DNA from: Candidatus Aphodovivens excrementavium
Lineage (GTDB): Bacteria; Actinomycetota; Coriobacteriia; Coriobacteriales; Eggerthellaceae
NCBI GenBank assembly: GCA_018715935.1
Contig: DVKR01000018.1
Span: 1 to 64,000 of the forward strand
Direction: 5' to 3'
DNA length: 64,000 nucleotides
Shown here: piece by piece, positions 18,253 through 27,462 of the stretch
Layout: each line of letters begins with the position of its first letter
How positions within the stretch are numbered: the first letter of the stretch is position 1
Position numbers and translations under genes: made by a program
The notes under the pieces: generated by a model
Database searches by the model: none
Told to the model about the DNA's origin: nothing
What the model saw: the letters and a program-made list of their open reading frames with translations, nothing else

Positions 18253-18860
18253 AGAAGCTGTTCATTATCGGAGGCATGGGTGCCGGCAAGTCGACCGCTC
18301 GCAAGGCGCTTGTGGATGAAGGCCTGCCCTACATCGACCTGGACGTGGTCGGGCATGAAGTCCTTACCTGGGACATCGTGAAAGACGAGGTGCGCGAGGC
18401 GTTTGGCGACGACGTGCTCGACGAAAACGGAGAGGTTGTTCGCCGCGCGCTGGCAGCCAAGGCGTTCGTGAGCCCCTATGAAACGCGCACGCTCAATCGC
18501 ATCACGCTGCCGCGCATCGAGGATTCCTACCTGCAGATTGTCGACAAGCTGGAGCAGGAGGGCCACGAAGCGGTGGTCGTCGAGTATTCCGTGTTCAAGA
18601 ACCGCGAAATTGGCTTTATGAACAGCGCCGACGTTGTGATTGCGGTTTTGGCGAAGCTCGATACGCGCATCGAGCGCGCGGTGTCGGCGGGCTGGGACGA
18701 AGACGATGTGCGCCGCCGCATTTCCCGTCAGATCACCGATGCGCAGCGCATCGAAGAGTCCGATGTAGTGTTCAACAACGACGGCACGCCCGAGGAGCTG
18801 CGCAACCAGGTCACCCAATGGTGGCGCGACTACAAGGCACGCGGCTTCAAGCTGGCGTAG
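18249..18860 (+). CDS. coaE: Dephospho-CoA kinase
   Basis: This 203-residue P-loop kinase phosphorylates dephospho-CoA in the last step of CoA synthesis. The P-loop is GGMGAGKST (residues 8-16), followed by the family pattern YIDLDVVGHEVL and the RISRQITDAQRIEESDVVFNN region near the C-terminus. The start codon overlaps the mnmA stop. It ends ahead of a weak hairpin (AAGGGTCGCC/GGGTGGCCCTT, near 18886-18912). Confidence 0.88.
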   Translation: MKKLFIIGGMGAGKSTARKALVDEGLPYIDLDVVGHEVLTWDIVKDEVREAFGDDVLDENGEVVRRALAAKAFVSPYETRTLNRITLPRIEDSYLQIVDKLEQEGHEAVVVEYSVFKNREIGFMNSADVVIAVLAKLDTRIERAVSAGWDEDDVRRRISRQITDAQRIEESDVVFNNDGTPEELRNQVTQWWRDYKARGFKLA

Positions 18861-18937
18861 GGGCGGGTGCATAGAGTCATTTTTGAAGGGTCGCCAAGAT
18901 GGGTGGCCCTTTTCATATGCTGAAAGGAGTGCTGTCG

Positions 18938-19942
18938 ATGCGCAAGAACATTCTCATCGTTGCCACGGGCGGCACCATCGCCTCAATGGAGGACGGGCGG
19001 GGGCTGGCGCCGGCGCTGACGGGTGCTGAGCTAGTGGGGTACGTGCCCGAGATCAACGACGTGTGCGACATAGACATCGTGCAGCCCATGAACATCGACT
19101 CCACCAACATGCGACCGCGCGATTGGCTGCGCATTGCCGCCGTTATCCGCGAGCGCTACGACTGTTTCGACGGGTTCGTCGTACTGCACGGCACCGACAC
19201 GATGGCCTACACGGCAGCTGCGCTTTCGTACCTTATTCAAAACAGCCCCAAGCCCATCGTGCTTACCGGTTCGCAGCGGCCGATGGCCAACCCCTTCACT
19301 GACGCCAAGCTCAACCTGTACCAAAGCCTGCTCTATGCCGCCGACGACTATTCCCGCGACGTGTCGGTGGTGTTTGGCGGCCAGGTTATTGCCGGAACAC
19401 GCGCCCGCAAGCAGCGCACTATGAGCGACAACGCATTCATCAGTCTAAACTTCCCTACGGTGGCGCTTATTCGAAATAACCGCATCATTCGCGCGGGTCG
19501 TCCTCTAAGGGGAGGAGATAGCCCGCGTTTCTACGACGTTCTCAACGAGCGGGTGTTCGTGCTCAAGCTCACGCCCGAGATGGATCCGTCCATCTTCGAT
19601 GTGCTGGCGGGTAGCTACGACGCCGTGATCGTGGAGACGTTCGGCATCGGCGGCATTCCCGAGTACAACGACGCGTCCTATAAGCGCGCCATCTTCGACT
19701 GGACGCGTTCGGGTCGCACGCTCGTGCTTACCACGCAGGTGCCCGAGGAAGGGCTTGATCTGGGCGTGTATGAGGTCGGGCGCGACTATGCGAACCATCC
19801 CGGCATCCTGCACGGCGGAGACATGTCCACCGAGGCGCTTGTCGCAAAGACTATGTGGGCGTTGGGGCAAACGCGCGATCCGGCGCAGCTTGCCGATCTG
19901 TTCTATAGTGTTGTCAACAACGATCGGCTGCCCTCGGCATAG
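18938..19942 (+). CDS. ansA: L-asparaginase, type I
   Basis: The 334-residue protein hydrolyses asparagine to aspartate and ammonia. Catalytic motifs are ATGGTIAS near the N-terminus and HGTDTMAYTAAAL near residue 80; the downstream Lys sits in ARKQRTMSDNA. It has no signal peptide, so it should be cytoplasmic. The ATG at 18938 has AAGGAG 8 nt upstream; upstream in-frame ATGs fall inside the hairpin of the preceding gene. Confidence 0.92.
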   Translation: MRKNILIVATGGTIASMEDGRGLAPALTGAELVGYVPEINDVCDIDIVQPMNIDSTNMRPRDWLRIAAVIRERYDCFDGFVVLHGTDTMAYTAAALSYLIQNSPKPIVLTGSQRPMANPFTDAKLNLYQSLLYAADDYSRDVSVVFGGQVIAGTRARKQRTMSDNAFISLNFPTVALIRNNRIIRAGRPLRGGDSPRFYDVLNERVFVLKLTPEMDPSIFDVLAGSYDAVIVETFGIGGIPEYNDASYKRAIFDWTRSGRTLVLTTQVPEEGLDLGVYEVGRDYANHPGILHGGDMSTEALVAKTMWALGQTRDPAQLADLFYSVVNNDRLPSA

Positions 19943-20002
19943 GCGCTGCAGCAGATGCGCACGGGCTGCCTTGAACCAGCTCCAAGTGAATCGAGACGAA
20001 TG

Positions 20003-22153
20003 ATGGCTCATCTTTCCAACCTTGAAGGCATGGCGATGGAGGGCAAGCTTCCTGAAGTTCGCCTGGCAAACACGCCGTTTGAAGTGGTGGCGCCCTATGA
20101 GATGGCGGGCGATCAGCCTCAGGCCGTCGAAAAGCTGGCCGACGGCGTCCGGCGGGGTCTGCGCTACCAGACGCTTTTGGGCGTGACCGGATCGGGCAAG
20201 ACGTTCACCATGGCAAAAACCATTGAAGCTGTGCAAAAGCCCACGTTGGTGATGGCTCCCAACAAAACGCTCGCTGCTCAGTTGGCAAGCGAGCTGCGCG
20301 AGTTCTTCCCGAACAATTCGGTGGTCTACTTCGTGTCCTACTACGACTACTACCAGCCCGAGGCCTATGTCCCCTCCTCCGATACGTTCATCGAAAAAGA
20401 CGCCTCTATCAACGAAGAGGTGGAAAAGCTGCGTCACGCTGCCACCTCGGCACTGCTCTCGCGGCGCGATTGCGTGGTGGTGGCTTCGGTGAGCTGCATC
20501 TACGGCATCGGCAGCCCTATGGACTATGCGGGGCTGGCGGTGTTTTTGGACAAGCAGAAAGAGGCCGACCGCGACGATATCATTCACGACCTTATCGACA
20601 TTCAGTACGACCGCAACGACTACGAGCTCAAGCGCGGCACGTTTCGCGTGCGTGGCGACTCGCTCGATGTGTTCCCGCCCTACGCCGACAATCCCATCCG
20701 TGTGGAGTTCTGGGGCGACGAGATTGAGGAAATCGCCGAGATCAACAACGTAACCGGCGAAGTGGTGGGAACCTACGAGGCGCTGCCCATCTGGCCCGCT
20801 TCGCACTACGTGACGGCGCGTCCCAAGATGGACCATGCGCTTAAGACCATCCGCGAAGAGCTGCGCGAGCGCTTGCAGCAGTTCAAGGCCGAGGGGAAGC
20901 TGCTGGAGGCCCAGCGGCTTGAGATGCGCGTCAACTACGATTTGGAAATGCTGGAGACGATGGGCTTTTGCAGCGGCATCGAGAACTACTCGCGCCATTT
21001 GGACGGACGCGAGCCGGGCGAGCCCCCCTACACGCTTATCGACTATTTCCCCGACGACTTTTTGTGCATTATCGACGAAAGCCATGTGACCGTGCCGCAG
21101 ATTCGCGGCATGCACGAGGGCGACCGCTCGCGTAAGGTCACGCTGGCAGAGCACGGGTTCCGCCTGCCAAGCTGCCTGGACAACCGTCCGCTGCGTTTCG
21201 ACGAGTTTGAAGAGCGCGTACCACAGTTCATTTACGTGTCGGCAACGCCGGGCGACTACGAGGAAAAGGTGAGCCAGCAGCAGGTCGAGCAGATCATTCG
21301 ACCCACCGGCTTGCTCGACCCTGAAATCATCGTGCGAACGAGCGCCAGTCAGATTGACGACATCATCGACGAGGCGAAGGAGCGCGCTGCTCGCGACGAG
21401 CGCGTGCTCATTACCACGCTGACGAAAAAGATGGCGGAAGACCTTACCGACCACCTGCTTGACCAGGGAGTTCGTGCGCGCTACATGCATTCTGACATCG
21501 CCACGCTCGAGCGCGTGGAGATTCTGTCCGACCTACGCCGCGGGGAGTTCGACGTGTTGGTGGGCATTAACTTGCTGCGCGAAGGGCTCGACCTGCCCGA
21601 AGTGAGCCTGGTGGCAATTCTCGACGCCGACAAGGAGGGCTTCCTGCGCAACCACCGAAGCCTCATCCAGACCATCGGGCGTGCCGCGCGCAACGTGAGT
21701 GGGCAGGTGATCATGTACGCCGACAAGATTACCGACTCGATGGATCGTGCGATTACGGAAACGCGCCGCCGCCGCGAGATTCAGATGGCCTACAACGAAG
21801 AGCATGGCATCGAGCCGCAGACTATTCGAAAAGCAATCAACGACATCATGGGGTATGTCACCGACGAGGTGGGCAACACCACTGCCGAGCAGGTGAACAA
21901 AGAGCTTGCCGAACTCTCGCGAGAAGAGGTGCTGCGCATCATTTCTTCGATGGAAGACGACATGGCGGCAGCGTCGCGCGATATGGACTTCGAAGAAGCT
22001 GCGCGCCTGCGCGATCAGGTGGTGAAGCTGCGTGCGAGCGTGGAAGGGTCGTCGGAAGAGGACGTGCTGAAAGACTTGAAGCGCACCGCGCGCAAGGGAA
22101 GCGCATACGGAAACCGCAAGCACGCGGCGTATGGGGGAAGCCGCAGGTCGTAG
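20003..22153 (+). CDS. uvrB: Excinuclease ABC subunit B
   Basis: The 716-residue UvrB has the Walker [12 protein letters not shown], the beta-hairpin [19 protein letters not shown], the DEXX-type box CIIDESHV, motif VI around QTIGRAARN, and a C-terminal UVR domain ([21 protein letters not shown]). It verifies damage and recruits UvrC in nucleotide excision repair. Two adjacent ATGs at 20000 and 20003 precede MAHLSNLEG with only a weak ribosome site; a start at 20030 is also possible. Its final codons are copied downstream. Confidence 0.95.
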   Translation: MAHLSNLEGMAMEGKLPEVRLANTPFEVVAPYEMAGDQPQAVEKLADGVRRGLRYQTLLGVTGSGKTFTMAKTIEAVQKPTLVMAPNKTLAAQLASELREFFPNNSVVYFVSYYDYYQPEAYVPSSDTFIEKDASINEEVEKLRHAATSALLSRRDCVVVASVSCIYGIGSPMDYAGLAVFLDKQKEADRDDIIHDLIDIQYDRNDYELKRGTFRVRGDSLDVFPPYADNPIRVEFWGDEIEEIAEINNVTGEVVGTYEALPIWPASHYVTARPKMDHALKTIREELRERLQQFKAEGKLLEAQRLEMRVNYDLEMLETMGFCSGIENYSRHLDGREPGEPPYTLIDYFPDDFLCIIDESHVTVPQIRGMHEGDRSRKVTLAEHGFRLPSCLDNRPLRFDEFEERVPQFIYVSATPGDYEEKVSQQQVEQIIRPTGLLDPEIIVRTSASQIDDIIDEAKERAARDERVLITTLTKKMAEDLTDHLLDQGVRARYMHSDIATLERVEILSDLRRGEFDVLVGINLLREGLDLPEVSLVAILDADKEGFLRNHRSLIQTIGRAARNVSGQVIMYADKITDSMDRAITETRRRREIQMAYNEEHGIEPQTIRKAINDIMGYVTDEVGNTTAEQVNKELAELSREEVLRIISSMEDDMAAASRDMDFEEAARLRDQVVKLRASVEGSSEEDVLKDLKRTARKGSAYGNRKHAAYGGSRRS

Positions 22154-22267
22154 GAGCAGGGCTCAGGTCGCAGGTTGCGGGTTGCAGGCAGTCGGTGGCG
22201 GGCGGCAGCCGCGGCGGCAAGCCGCAGGTCGTGGCCGCGACGCGGGTCTCAAGCTGCAGGTCGTAGG
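22138..22267 (+). repeat. Three copies of the uvrB 3' end (17 bp each)
   Basis: AAGCCGCAGGTCGTAGG at 22138-22154 encodes the last uvrB codons and TAG. Near-copies lie at 22219-22235 (AAGCCGCAGGTCGTGGC) and 22251-22267 (AAGCTGCAGGTCGTAGG). Partial copies (CTCAGGTCGCAGG) lie between. The array fills the convergent gap to the MFS gene. Confidence 0.8.
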
Positions 22268-22278
22268 TTTTCGGGACG

Positions 22279-23724
22279 CTATTCGGCCTTATCCAGCGCG
22301 CGGATTTCCTTCGGGAGATACATCACGGCACCCAAGACGATGCACAGCAGCCCGTCAACAACGAAGAAAGGCGCAACGCCAATTCCCTCTGCGAGTGCGC
22401 CCCCAAGCGCGACGCCGATAGGAGACGCCAAGCCGAATCCCGCCGTCATGAGGCCCATGACGCGCCCGAGCTTCTCTTCGGGCACATTGCGTTGCGCAAG
22501 CGTCATGGTGGGAGCGTTGAACCACGAACAGGGAATTGCCATCAAGCCGCACAACGTAGCGAACACGGGGAATGCCGTTGGCGGCAAAAGCCCGCAGGCC
22601 ACGGTGATCGCACCCGTGAGGATGCACGCAACCACCATCAGCAGAGCTAGGCGCTTGCCGCCGCCCCACACCATGATGATGCCCGAACCTACGATCATGC
22701 CTATTCCCCAAGCCGCCTCGGTAATGGACGCCATGAATCCATCACCTCCGAAATAGCTATAGGTCATAAGCGGATACACGGCAGACAGGGGAGAAAAAAT
22801 CATGGTGCCGATGGTTACGGCCGCCATCACCATAAGCAAGCCGCGCTTGGCGGAAAGCGCGCGCCAGCCGTCACGCAGGTTGGCAAACACATGCTGGTTG
22901 GCCGCCTCTTCGTCGCGCACTGTCGGAATCTTTGCCAGCGCCAAGCCGGCCACCGCGCAGAGCGCGCCGAAAAAGTCGAGGAACATAACCGAATGGAACC
23001 CGATGGTGGTGTAGAGCAAGATGCCGAACGCCGGAGCGCCAATGGAGACAATGGACATCAGCAACTGGTCGAGCGTGTTGATGCGCATAAGGTGCTTGCT
23101 TGGCACGAGCAGCGGAAGCGTTGCCATCATTGCGGGGCTGTGGAATGCCTGGCCGATGCTGCGAGCGGCGGCGAAAAGAGCAATGAGCGCGAAAGAGATG
23201 TCTCCGACCAGCAGCAGAAAGCCAAGGGCGAGCGACACGACGCCCACGCCAAGATCCGACACGATCATGACGGCCTTGCGGTTGAAGCGGTCGGCTATGA
23301 CGCCGCCGAAGGGGGAGAGCAACCCGGTGGGTAGCATTGCGAATATGGTCATGAGGGAGAGTGCCAGCGCGCTTCCCGTCGTTTCGGTAACGTACCAGAT
23401 GGCGGCATAGCCTGCCGCGTAGCTTGTGATCATGGACACAGCCTGACCAGCCCAGATTGTTACGATTATGGCAAACCAGCGCTTAGGCAGGGGACGTCCG
23501 GCGGCGCTGAGCGCAGCTTCGGGAGCGCGGGCGCCACACTCGGACTCGGGGGCGACGCGCTCGACATCGCGGGCGCCACGCTCCGCCTCAGTGCCGCTGC
23601 GCTCAGCTTCGGGGGTGCGGGCGTCGTTGTTTGCGCCGGCATCGGAGGCAGCTTCGTCGGAGGAGGTGGAGGCGGCTCCAGGGGTGCTGGCGGGGGTGGC
23701 GTCGTTGGCGTCGGGAGCGGTCAT
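22279..23724 (-). CDS. MFS exporter, macrolide/drug efflux type, with a low-complexity N-terminal tail
   Basis: The 481-residue protein has about 12 membrane segments and MFS loop motifs (LLSPFGGVIADRFNRKAVMI, a motif A variant). It resembles the 12-segment DHA3 group that includes macrolide efflux proteins. The start is the ATG at 23724, with AAAGGA 6 nt before it; the longer TTG-initiated reading is not supported. The first ~75 residues are an Ala/Glu/Arg/Ser-rich cytoplasmic tail with repeats such as EAERSGTEAERGARDVER. Substrate is unknown. Confidence 0.85.
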   Translation of the reverse strand: MTAPDANDATPASTPGAASTSSDEAASDAGANNDARTPEAERSGTEAERGARDVERVAPESECGARAPEAALSAAGRPLPKRWFAIIVTIWAGQAVSMITSYAAGYAAIWYVTETTGSALALSLMTIFAMLPTGLLSPFGGVIADRFNRKAVMIVSDLGVGVVSLALGFLLLVGDISFALIALFAAARSIGQAFHSPAMMATLPLLVPSKHLMRINTLDQLLMSIVSIGAPAFGILLYTTIGFHSVMFLDFFGALCAVAGLALAKIPTVRDEEAANQHVFANLRDGWRALSAKRGLLMVMAAVTIGTMIFSPLSAVYPLMTYSYFGGDGFMASITEAAWGIGMIVGSGIIMVWGGGKRLALLMVVACILTGAITVACGLLPPTAFPVFATLCGLMAIPCSWFNAPTMTLAQRNVPEEKLGRVMGLMTAGFGLASPIGVALGGALAEGIGVAPFFVVDGLLCIVLGAVMYLPKEIRALDKAE

Positions 23725-24247
23725 GGCAGTCCTTTGCGGGCGATTGAAGACGGTGTGCGAAGTCAAACGACGCTCAATCTATCAAAGGGGTGGTATATGG
23801 TCAACGTCGCTCTCTACCGTCGATTATTGCCAGTCTTTGTCAAAAACCGACGATAGAGAGCGATTGCGACATCGGCGGAAGAGAAGGCTTGAAGAAGGGT
23901 AAATGTTTTAGCTGGTGAACGCCATAGTGAAATAAGGACAACTCTGTATGGGCGTACCAGGAGAGCGTTCGTTAGGGTTAGGATCGCCCTAAATCGAACG
24001 TTTCTTGCTCCAAAATGGAAAAACCTTCGATTTAGAGCGATTTACTGCGCGGTTCTGCGTTCGTTGCGAGGAAGCAGGCTCCCGTGAGAGTGCGGATTCC
24101 GGCGAGGATGCAGGCTCCGGTGGGGCTCCGCCCCCTGTGGGGAGATAGACTCCAGCGAGTGTGCGGGCTCCGGCGAGTGCGTGGATTCTGGCGAATGTGC
24201 AGGCTCGGGTGGGGTGCCGCTCAGGCGAGGGTGCGGGGTCGGTGCTG
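23725..24247 (-). other. Lysozyme-MFS gap: two related hairpins and an ~18-bp degenerate array
   Basis: Hairpin A pairs 23807-23822 with 23848-23863 (stem TCGCTCTCTAYCGTCG). Hairpin B pairs 23984-23998 with 24026-24040 (stem TCGCYCTAAATCGAA). Each has one C-A mismatch on the plus strand that becomes a G-U pair on the minus strand, the direction of both flanking genes. From 24072 to 24245 lies an array of about eight degenerate ~18-bp units around GGCTCCGGCGAGTGTGC, abutting the lysozyme stop. No gene is credible here. Confidence 0.65.
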
Positions 24248-25156
24248 CTACTGTGCAACGAGCTGGATGTTGAGATCGACCTGCGTATCGATGCCGTTGA
24301 CGACGCCTGCGTTGGTGTACTGCCAAATCTCGAAATCGAATGCAGCGGAGGGTTCTGTCACATCGTACTCGGCAAACCAGACGGCGCGTTCGCCAATTTC
24401 CTGTGCGAGCGCGGTGGCTGCTCCTGCAGTGCCGTCGATTGTCGTAATGCGCTCTATGTCTTGCTGGTTGCCGTAGACCATCGTGTCATAGCCCGCCGCT
24501 TCTATTGTTTCGCAGAACGCGGTTGTGCAGGCGACGAGCGCATCCCCCTCGATATCGTTGGCGCGGCCAGAGGCGCTGGTTACCGGTTCGTGGTCGAACA
24601 CGACCGGCATCTGAAGGGTTCTTCCCGCAAGGTGCTCTAGTACGAAACTCGCCTCTTCGCGCGCTTCATCGGGGGTGATGGCTTGCGAGAAGAAGTATAC
24701 GCCCACATCGAGTCCGGCACTTTGAGCGGCGTCGATATTGTAGGAATAGGTTTCATCGAGGGCGATGGCGCCTTCGGTGTAGCCGCGGTTTCCCAAACGG
24801 ATGATGGCGAAGTCTATGCCGTCTTGAGCAACAGCGCTCCAGTCGATGGCGCCTTGATGGTCGGAGACGTCGATGCCGAGTCTTGAGACAACGTTTCCGT
24901 CTTGAACATAGGAGAGACGATCGCCGTTCCATTGGAGGTTTGACCAGCTGTAGGGGCTGGCGTAGGGGGTAGCGCGTTGAGCTTCAGAGGTGCAGAAGGA
25001 AGAGCCAAGCCCAATAACGCACGCGACAAGGAGAAGCGCGCCGAGGAAGGCAGGCAGCTTGAGCGGCCTGCGCTCACGTGATGAGGTGCGTGAGGTGTGG
25101 GAAGGCCTGCTTGTTGTGCGGCGGGTTGGCCTATGTGTGCCGCGTTGCCTAGTCAT
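24248..25156 (-). CDS. Membrane-anchored GH25 lysozyme (muramidase)
   Basis: The protein has an Arg/Thr-rich N-terminus, one membrane anchor (LPAFLGALLLVACVIGLG), and a GH25 catalytic domain: LGIDVSDHQGAIDWSAV with the catalytic Asp-x-Ser start, DVGVYFFSQAIT, and the acid pair in MPVVFDHEPV. The usual last motif D-x-E appears here as D-H-E. It should cleave the glycan chains of peptidoglycan outside the membrane. The ATG at 25156 is chosen over upstream codons that read as non-conserved sequence; its ribosome site is weak. Confidence 0.82.
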   Translation of the reverse strand: MTRQRGTHRPTRRTTSRPSHTSRTSSRERRPLKLPAFLGALLLVACVIGLGSSFCTSEAQRATPYASPYSWSNLQWNGDRLSYVQDGNVVSRLGIDVSDHQGAIDWSAVAQDGIDFAIIRLGNRGYTEGAIALDETYSYNIDAAQSAGLDVGVYFFSQAITPDEAREEASFVLEHLAGRTLQMPVVFDHEPVTSASGRANDIEGDALVACTTAFCETIEAAGYDTMVYGNQQDIERITTIDGTAGAATALAQEIGERAVWFAEYDVTEPSAAFDFEIWQYTNAGVVNGIDTQVDLNIQLVAQ

Positions 25157-25229
25157 GGAAGCATCGTAGCAAAACTGCTTGTGGGCAAAGGGCGCAAAGG
25201 TAGCCATTGCCCACAATTACAGCACTTCG

Positions 25230-25934
25230 CTACAGCTCCTTGGAGCGGTAGAGACGCACGGCTGCCAGAAAGCTGATCACGTAGATTGCGAGCACGGCGA
25301 CCACGGTTCCGGCGATTACGAGAGGTTGGCTGGCGGGGTTTTCGACGGTGTCGTGCAGCAGCTGCGCGACGGCTCCCAGCTCCGCAAGTTGCGAGAACGA
25401 CGCGATTGCCAGAAGGATCGCCAGCATCACCACTACAGGGACAATGCGCATTGCCTTGTTCATGCCGAAGCGAATGAGGAAAGGAAGCACCAGTGCAGAA
25501 ACCAGCAAGACGATTCCGCTGCCGCCCAGTCCCGAGATCAGCAGCAGCGACAGGTCGGCCTGCTCGGCGAGGCTCTCGGCGGTGGAGGCGGACAAAGGCA
25601 GCATCGGAGCCAGGGCGCCAAGCGCTAGCGCGAGGATGCACGAGAGTGCGATCATCGCCAACGTGGCAACCAGCACGATGGCATAACGGCTTGCAACGAT
25701 GGCGCCGCGCGAAACGGGCAGGCATGCGCGGAAACGCTCCCATCCGTTAGTGGCGTCATAGCCCGCCAGCGTGAATATGATCAAAAACGGCGTCATGGCG
25801 CCGATGCAGGCGGTAAGCGCCACGAGGCTTTCCATGGCGACGCCCAAAACAACGCCGATGATCAGGTAGATGATCGCCAGCTGCGCGAACGTGCTTCGGA
25901 TAGTGGTGAACTCGCAGAGAAACGCGGCTTTCAT
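25230..25934 (-). CDS. ABC-2 type transporter permease
   Basis: This 234-residue protein has six predicted membrane segments and the ABC-2 pattern GWERFRACLPVSRGAIVASRYAIVL, in which the loop after segment 2 contacts the ATPase. The ATG follows GGAG. It is the last gene of a GntR-ATPase-permease operon of the YtrA/YxlFG type. Substrate is unknown; such small systems often respond to cell-wall stress or antimicrobials. Confidence 0.82.
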   Translation of the reverse strand: MKAAFLCEFTTIRSTFAQLAIIYLIIGVVLGVAMESLVALTACIGAMTPFLIIFTLAGYDATNGWERFRACLPVSRGAIVASRYAIVLVATLAMIALSCILALALGALAPMLPLSASTAESLAEQADLSLLLISGLGGSGIVLLVSALVLPFLIRFGMNKAMRIVPVVVMLAILLAIASFSQLAELGAVAQLLHDTVENPASQPLVIAGTVVAVLAIYVISFLAAVRLYRSKEL

Positions 25935-26024
25935 GAGAACTCCTTACGGTAGAGGTGTGATAAGGGGGCAGACACGATTGACATTGCGACGGCGCATTGC
26001 CGTGACGGGCACCGTGGGAGGATG

Positions 26025-26082
26025 GCCGGGTGCGAGGGTTCGGCAAGGCAATAGCCGGGCGCGAGGGCTCGGCAAGGCAAGA
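26025..26082. repeat. Two-unit 29-bp tandem repeat between the ABC genes
   Basis: Units 26025-26053 and 26054-26082 differ at only 3 of 29 positions (both contain GAGGGYTCGGCAAGGCAA). The repeat lies between the ATPase stop and the permease start, inside the operon. Confidence 0.85.
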
Positions 26083-26098
26083 CGCCTCATTCGGATGA

Positions 26099-26986
26099 CT
26101 ATCCCTCAAGCATGAGCTGGAGATAGTCGTCGATGGTAGCGCGGTCGCAGGCGATATTGGGAAAGCGCTTGGCGAACCCGAAGCGGTCGGGCACGAGCAC
26201 GTCCACGCTCATCGCGCGACGCAGGTTTTTCGGAGCGGCGCCCGCGAACAGATCGCTTTCCCGCACTCGCTCGAACTCCGCCGTGCGGCAGTGGGCGACG
26301 CCCGCCAGGTCGGTTATCTCGTCTTTTTCCACGTCGAACGCGATGCGTCCCTTGTCGATGCACACCACACGGTCGGCAATCTTTTCCAGGTCGGTGGTGA
26401 TGTGGCTGGAGATGAGGATGCCGCGCTGCTCGCTTGCCATGAAGTTGCGCAGCAAATCGAGGATTTCGTCACGTGCCAGAGGGTCAAGCCCTGCTGTAGC
26501 TTCGTCGAGCACCAGGAGGTCGGGGTCGTGGGCAAGCGCGCAAGCCAGCTGCAACTTCATTCCCATGCCGCGTGAAAGATCCTTGACGCGTTTTTTGGGG
26601 TCGAGATCGAACTGTTTGAGCAGATCTTCAAAAATGCCCTGGCGCCAGCTTTCGGGGAATGCGGCGCGCATCAGGGCGCCGGCGGTCTTCACGGGCAGGT
26701 CGCCCACGAACGGGCAGGTGTCGAACACCACGCCGATGCGGCTTTTGATGCGGCGCGCGGTTGCGTCGTCGGCGTTGGGGCCGAACGGTTCGCCTAGCAG
26801 AACCACGTCTCCTGCGTCGGGCTTCGAAAGCCCCATAATCATTCGGATGGTGGTGGTTTTGCCAGCGCCGTTGGCGCCGATGAACCCGGTAACGCAGCCG
26901 GCGGGCACGCTGAGGGATACGCCGTCGAGCACGGCGGTTCCGTTGTATCGTTTCACCAGGTTGCTCACGGTGATGAGGTTGGTCAT
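26099..26986 (-). CDS. ABC transporter ATP-binding protein
   Basis: The 295-residue ATPase has Walker A GANGAGKTTT, the signature KDLSRGMGMKLQLACAL, Walker B LLVLDEATAGLDP, and the H-loop in LISSHITTDLEK. The C-terminal ~80 residues are a YtrB/BcrA-like extension. It pairs with the downstream permease and is controlled by the upstream GntR. The ATG at 26986 is used because it starts at MTNLITVSNLVKRY with GAAAGAGA about 9 nt upstream. Confidence 0.92.
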   Translation of the reverse strand: MTNLITVSNLVKRYNGTAVLDGVSLSVPAGCVTGFIGANGAGKTTTIRMIMGLSKPDAGDVVLLGEPFGPNADDATARRIKSRIGVVFDTCPFVGDLPVKTAGALMRAAFPESWRQGIFEDLLKQFDLDPKKRVKDLSRGMGMKLQLACALAHDPDLLVLDEATAGLDPLARDEILDLLRNFMASEQRGILISSHITTDLEKIADRVVCIDKGRIAFDVEKDEITDLAGVAHCRTAEFERVRESDLFAGAAPKNLRRAMSVDVLVPDRFGFAKRFPNIACDRATIDDYLQLMLEG

Positions 26987-27090
26987 GGCGATTCTCTTTC
27001 GCTCAGCTTGCCGCCTCGACGGCAAGCGGGATGGTAGATTGCGCCTGCGCTCTTGCTGGCGCAGGGCGGCGGGTTCCGTGTTGGCGGGGG

Positions 27091-27462
27091 TTATCCCTCT
27101 GCCATCACGTCGAGCATGGAATGCAGTTCCTGAAGCTCGATGCCCGTGCGGCGCGCTTCCTGCACCGCGTTCTCCAGCAGCTCTTCGATGCGGCGCAATC
27201 GCTCCTCGCGAAGGAGCTCGACGTTGCCTCCTGCAACGAAGCTGCCTTTCCCTTGCACGGTTTCGATAAAGCCTTGGGTTTCGAGTTCTGCGTATGCTCG
27301 CTTGGTGGTTATGACGCTTATGCGCAAGTCGCTTGCCAGAGCCCTAATAGAGGGGAGCTGCTGGCCTTCTTCGAGCTCGCCCGAAAGGATCAGGTCTTTC
27401 ATTTGCACGACAATTTGCTCGTAAATGGGCTTGTCGCTTGCGTTGGAAATGATAATGTCCAA
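27091..27462 (-). CDS. GntR family regulator, YtrA subfamily
   Basis: The 123-residue protein has a GntR winged helix (PIYEQIVVQMKDLILSGELEEGQQLPS; LRISVITTKRAYAELETQGFIE) and only the short two-helix C-terminus typical of YtrA, with no effector domain of FadR or HutC type. YtrA regulators repress their own ABC operon, and the ATPase and permease follow here. A matching promoter and inverted repeat lie upstream. Confidence 0.9.
   Translation of the reverse strand: MDIIISNASDKPIYEQIVVQMKDLILSGELEEGQQLPSIRALASDLRISVITTKRAYAELETQGFIETVQGKGSFVAGGNVELLREERLRRIEELLENAVQEARRTGIELQELHSMLDVMAEG

Noticed and set aside
24072-24245. Coding continuation or second gene after the lysozyme
   Set aside because: The sequence is a degenerate ~18-bp array; open frames across it are by-products of the repeat.
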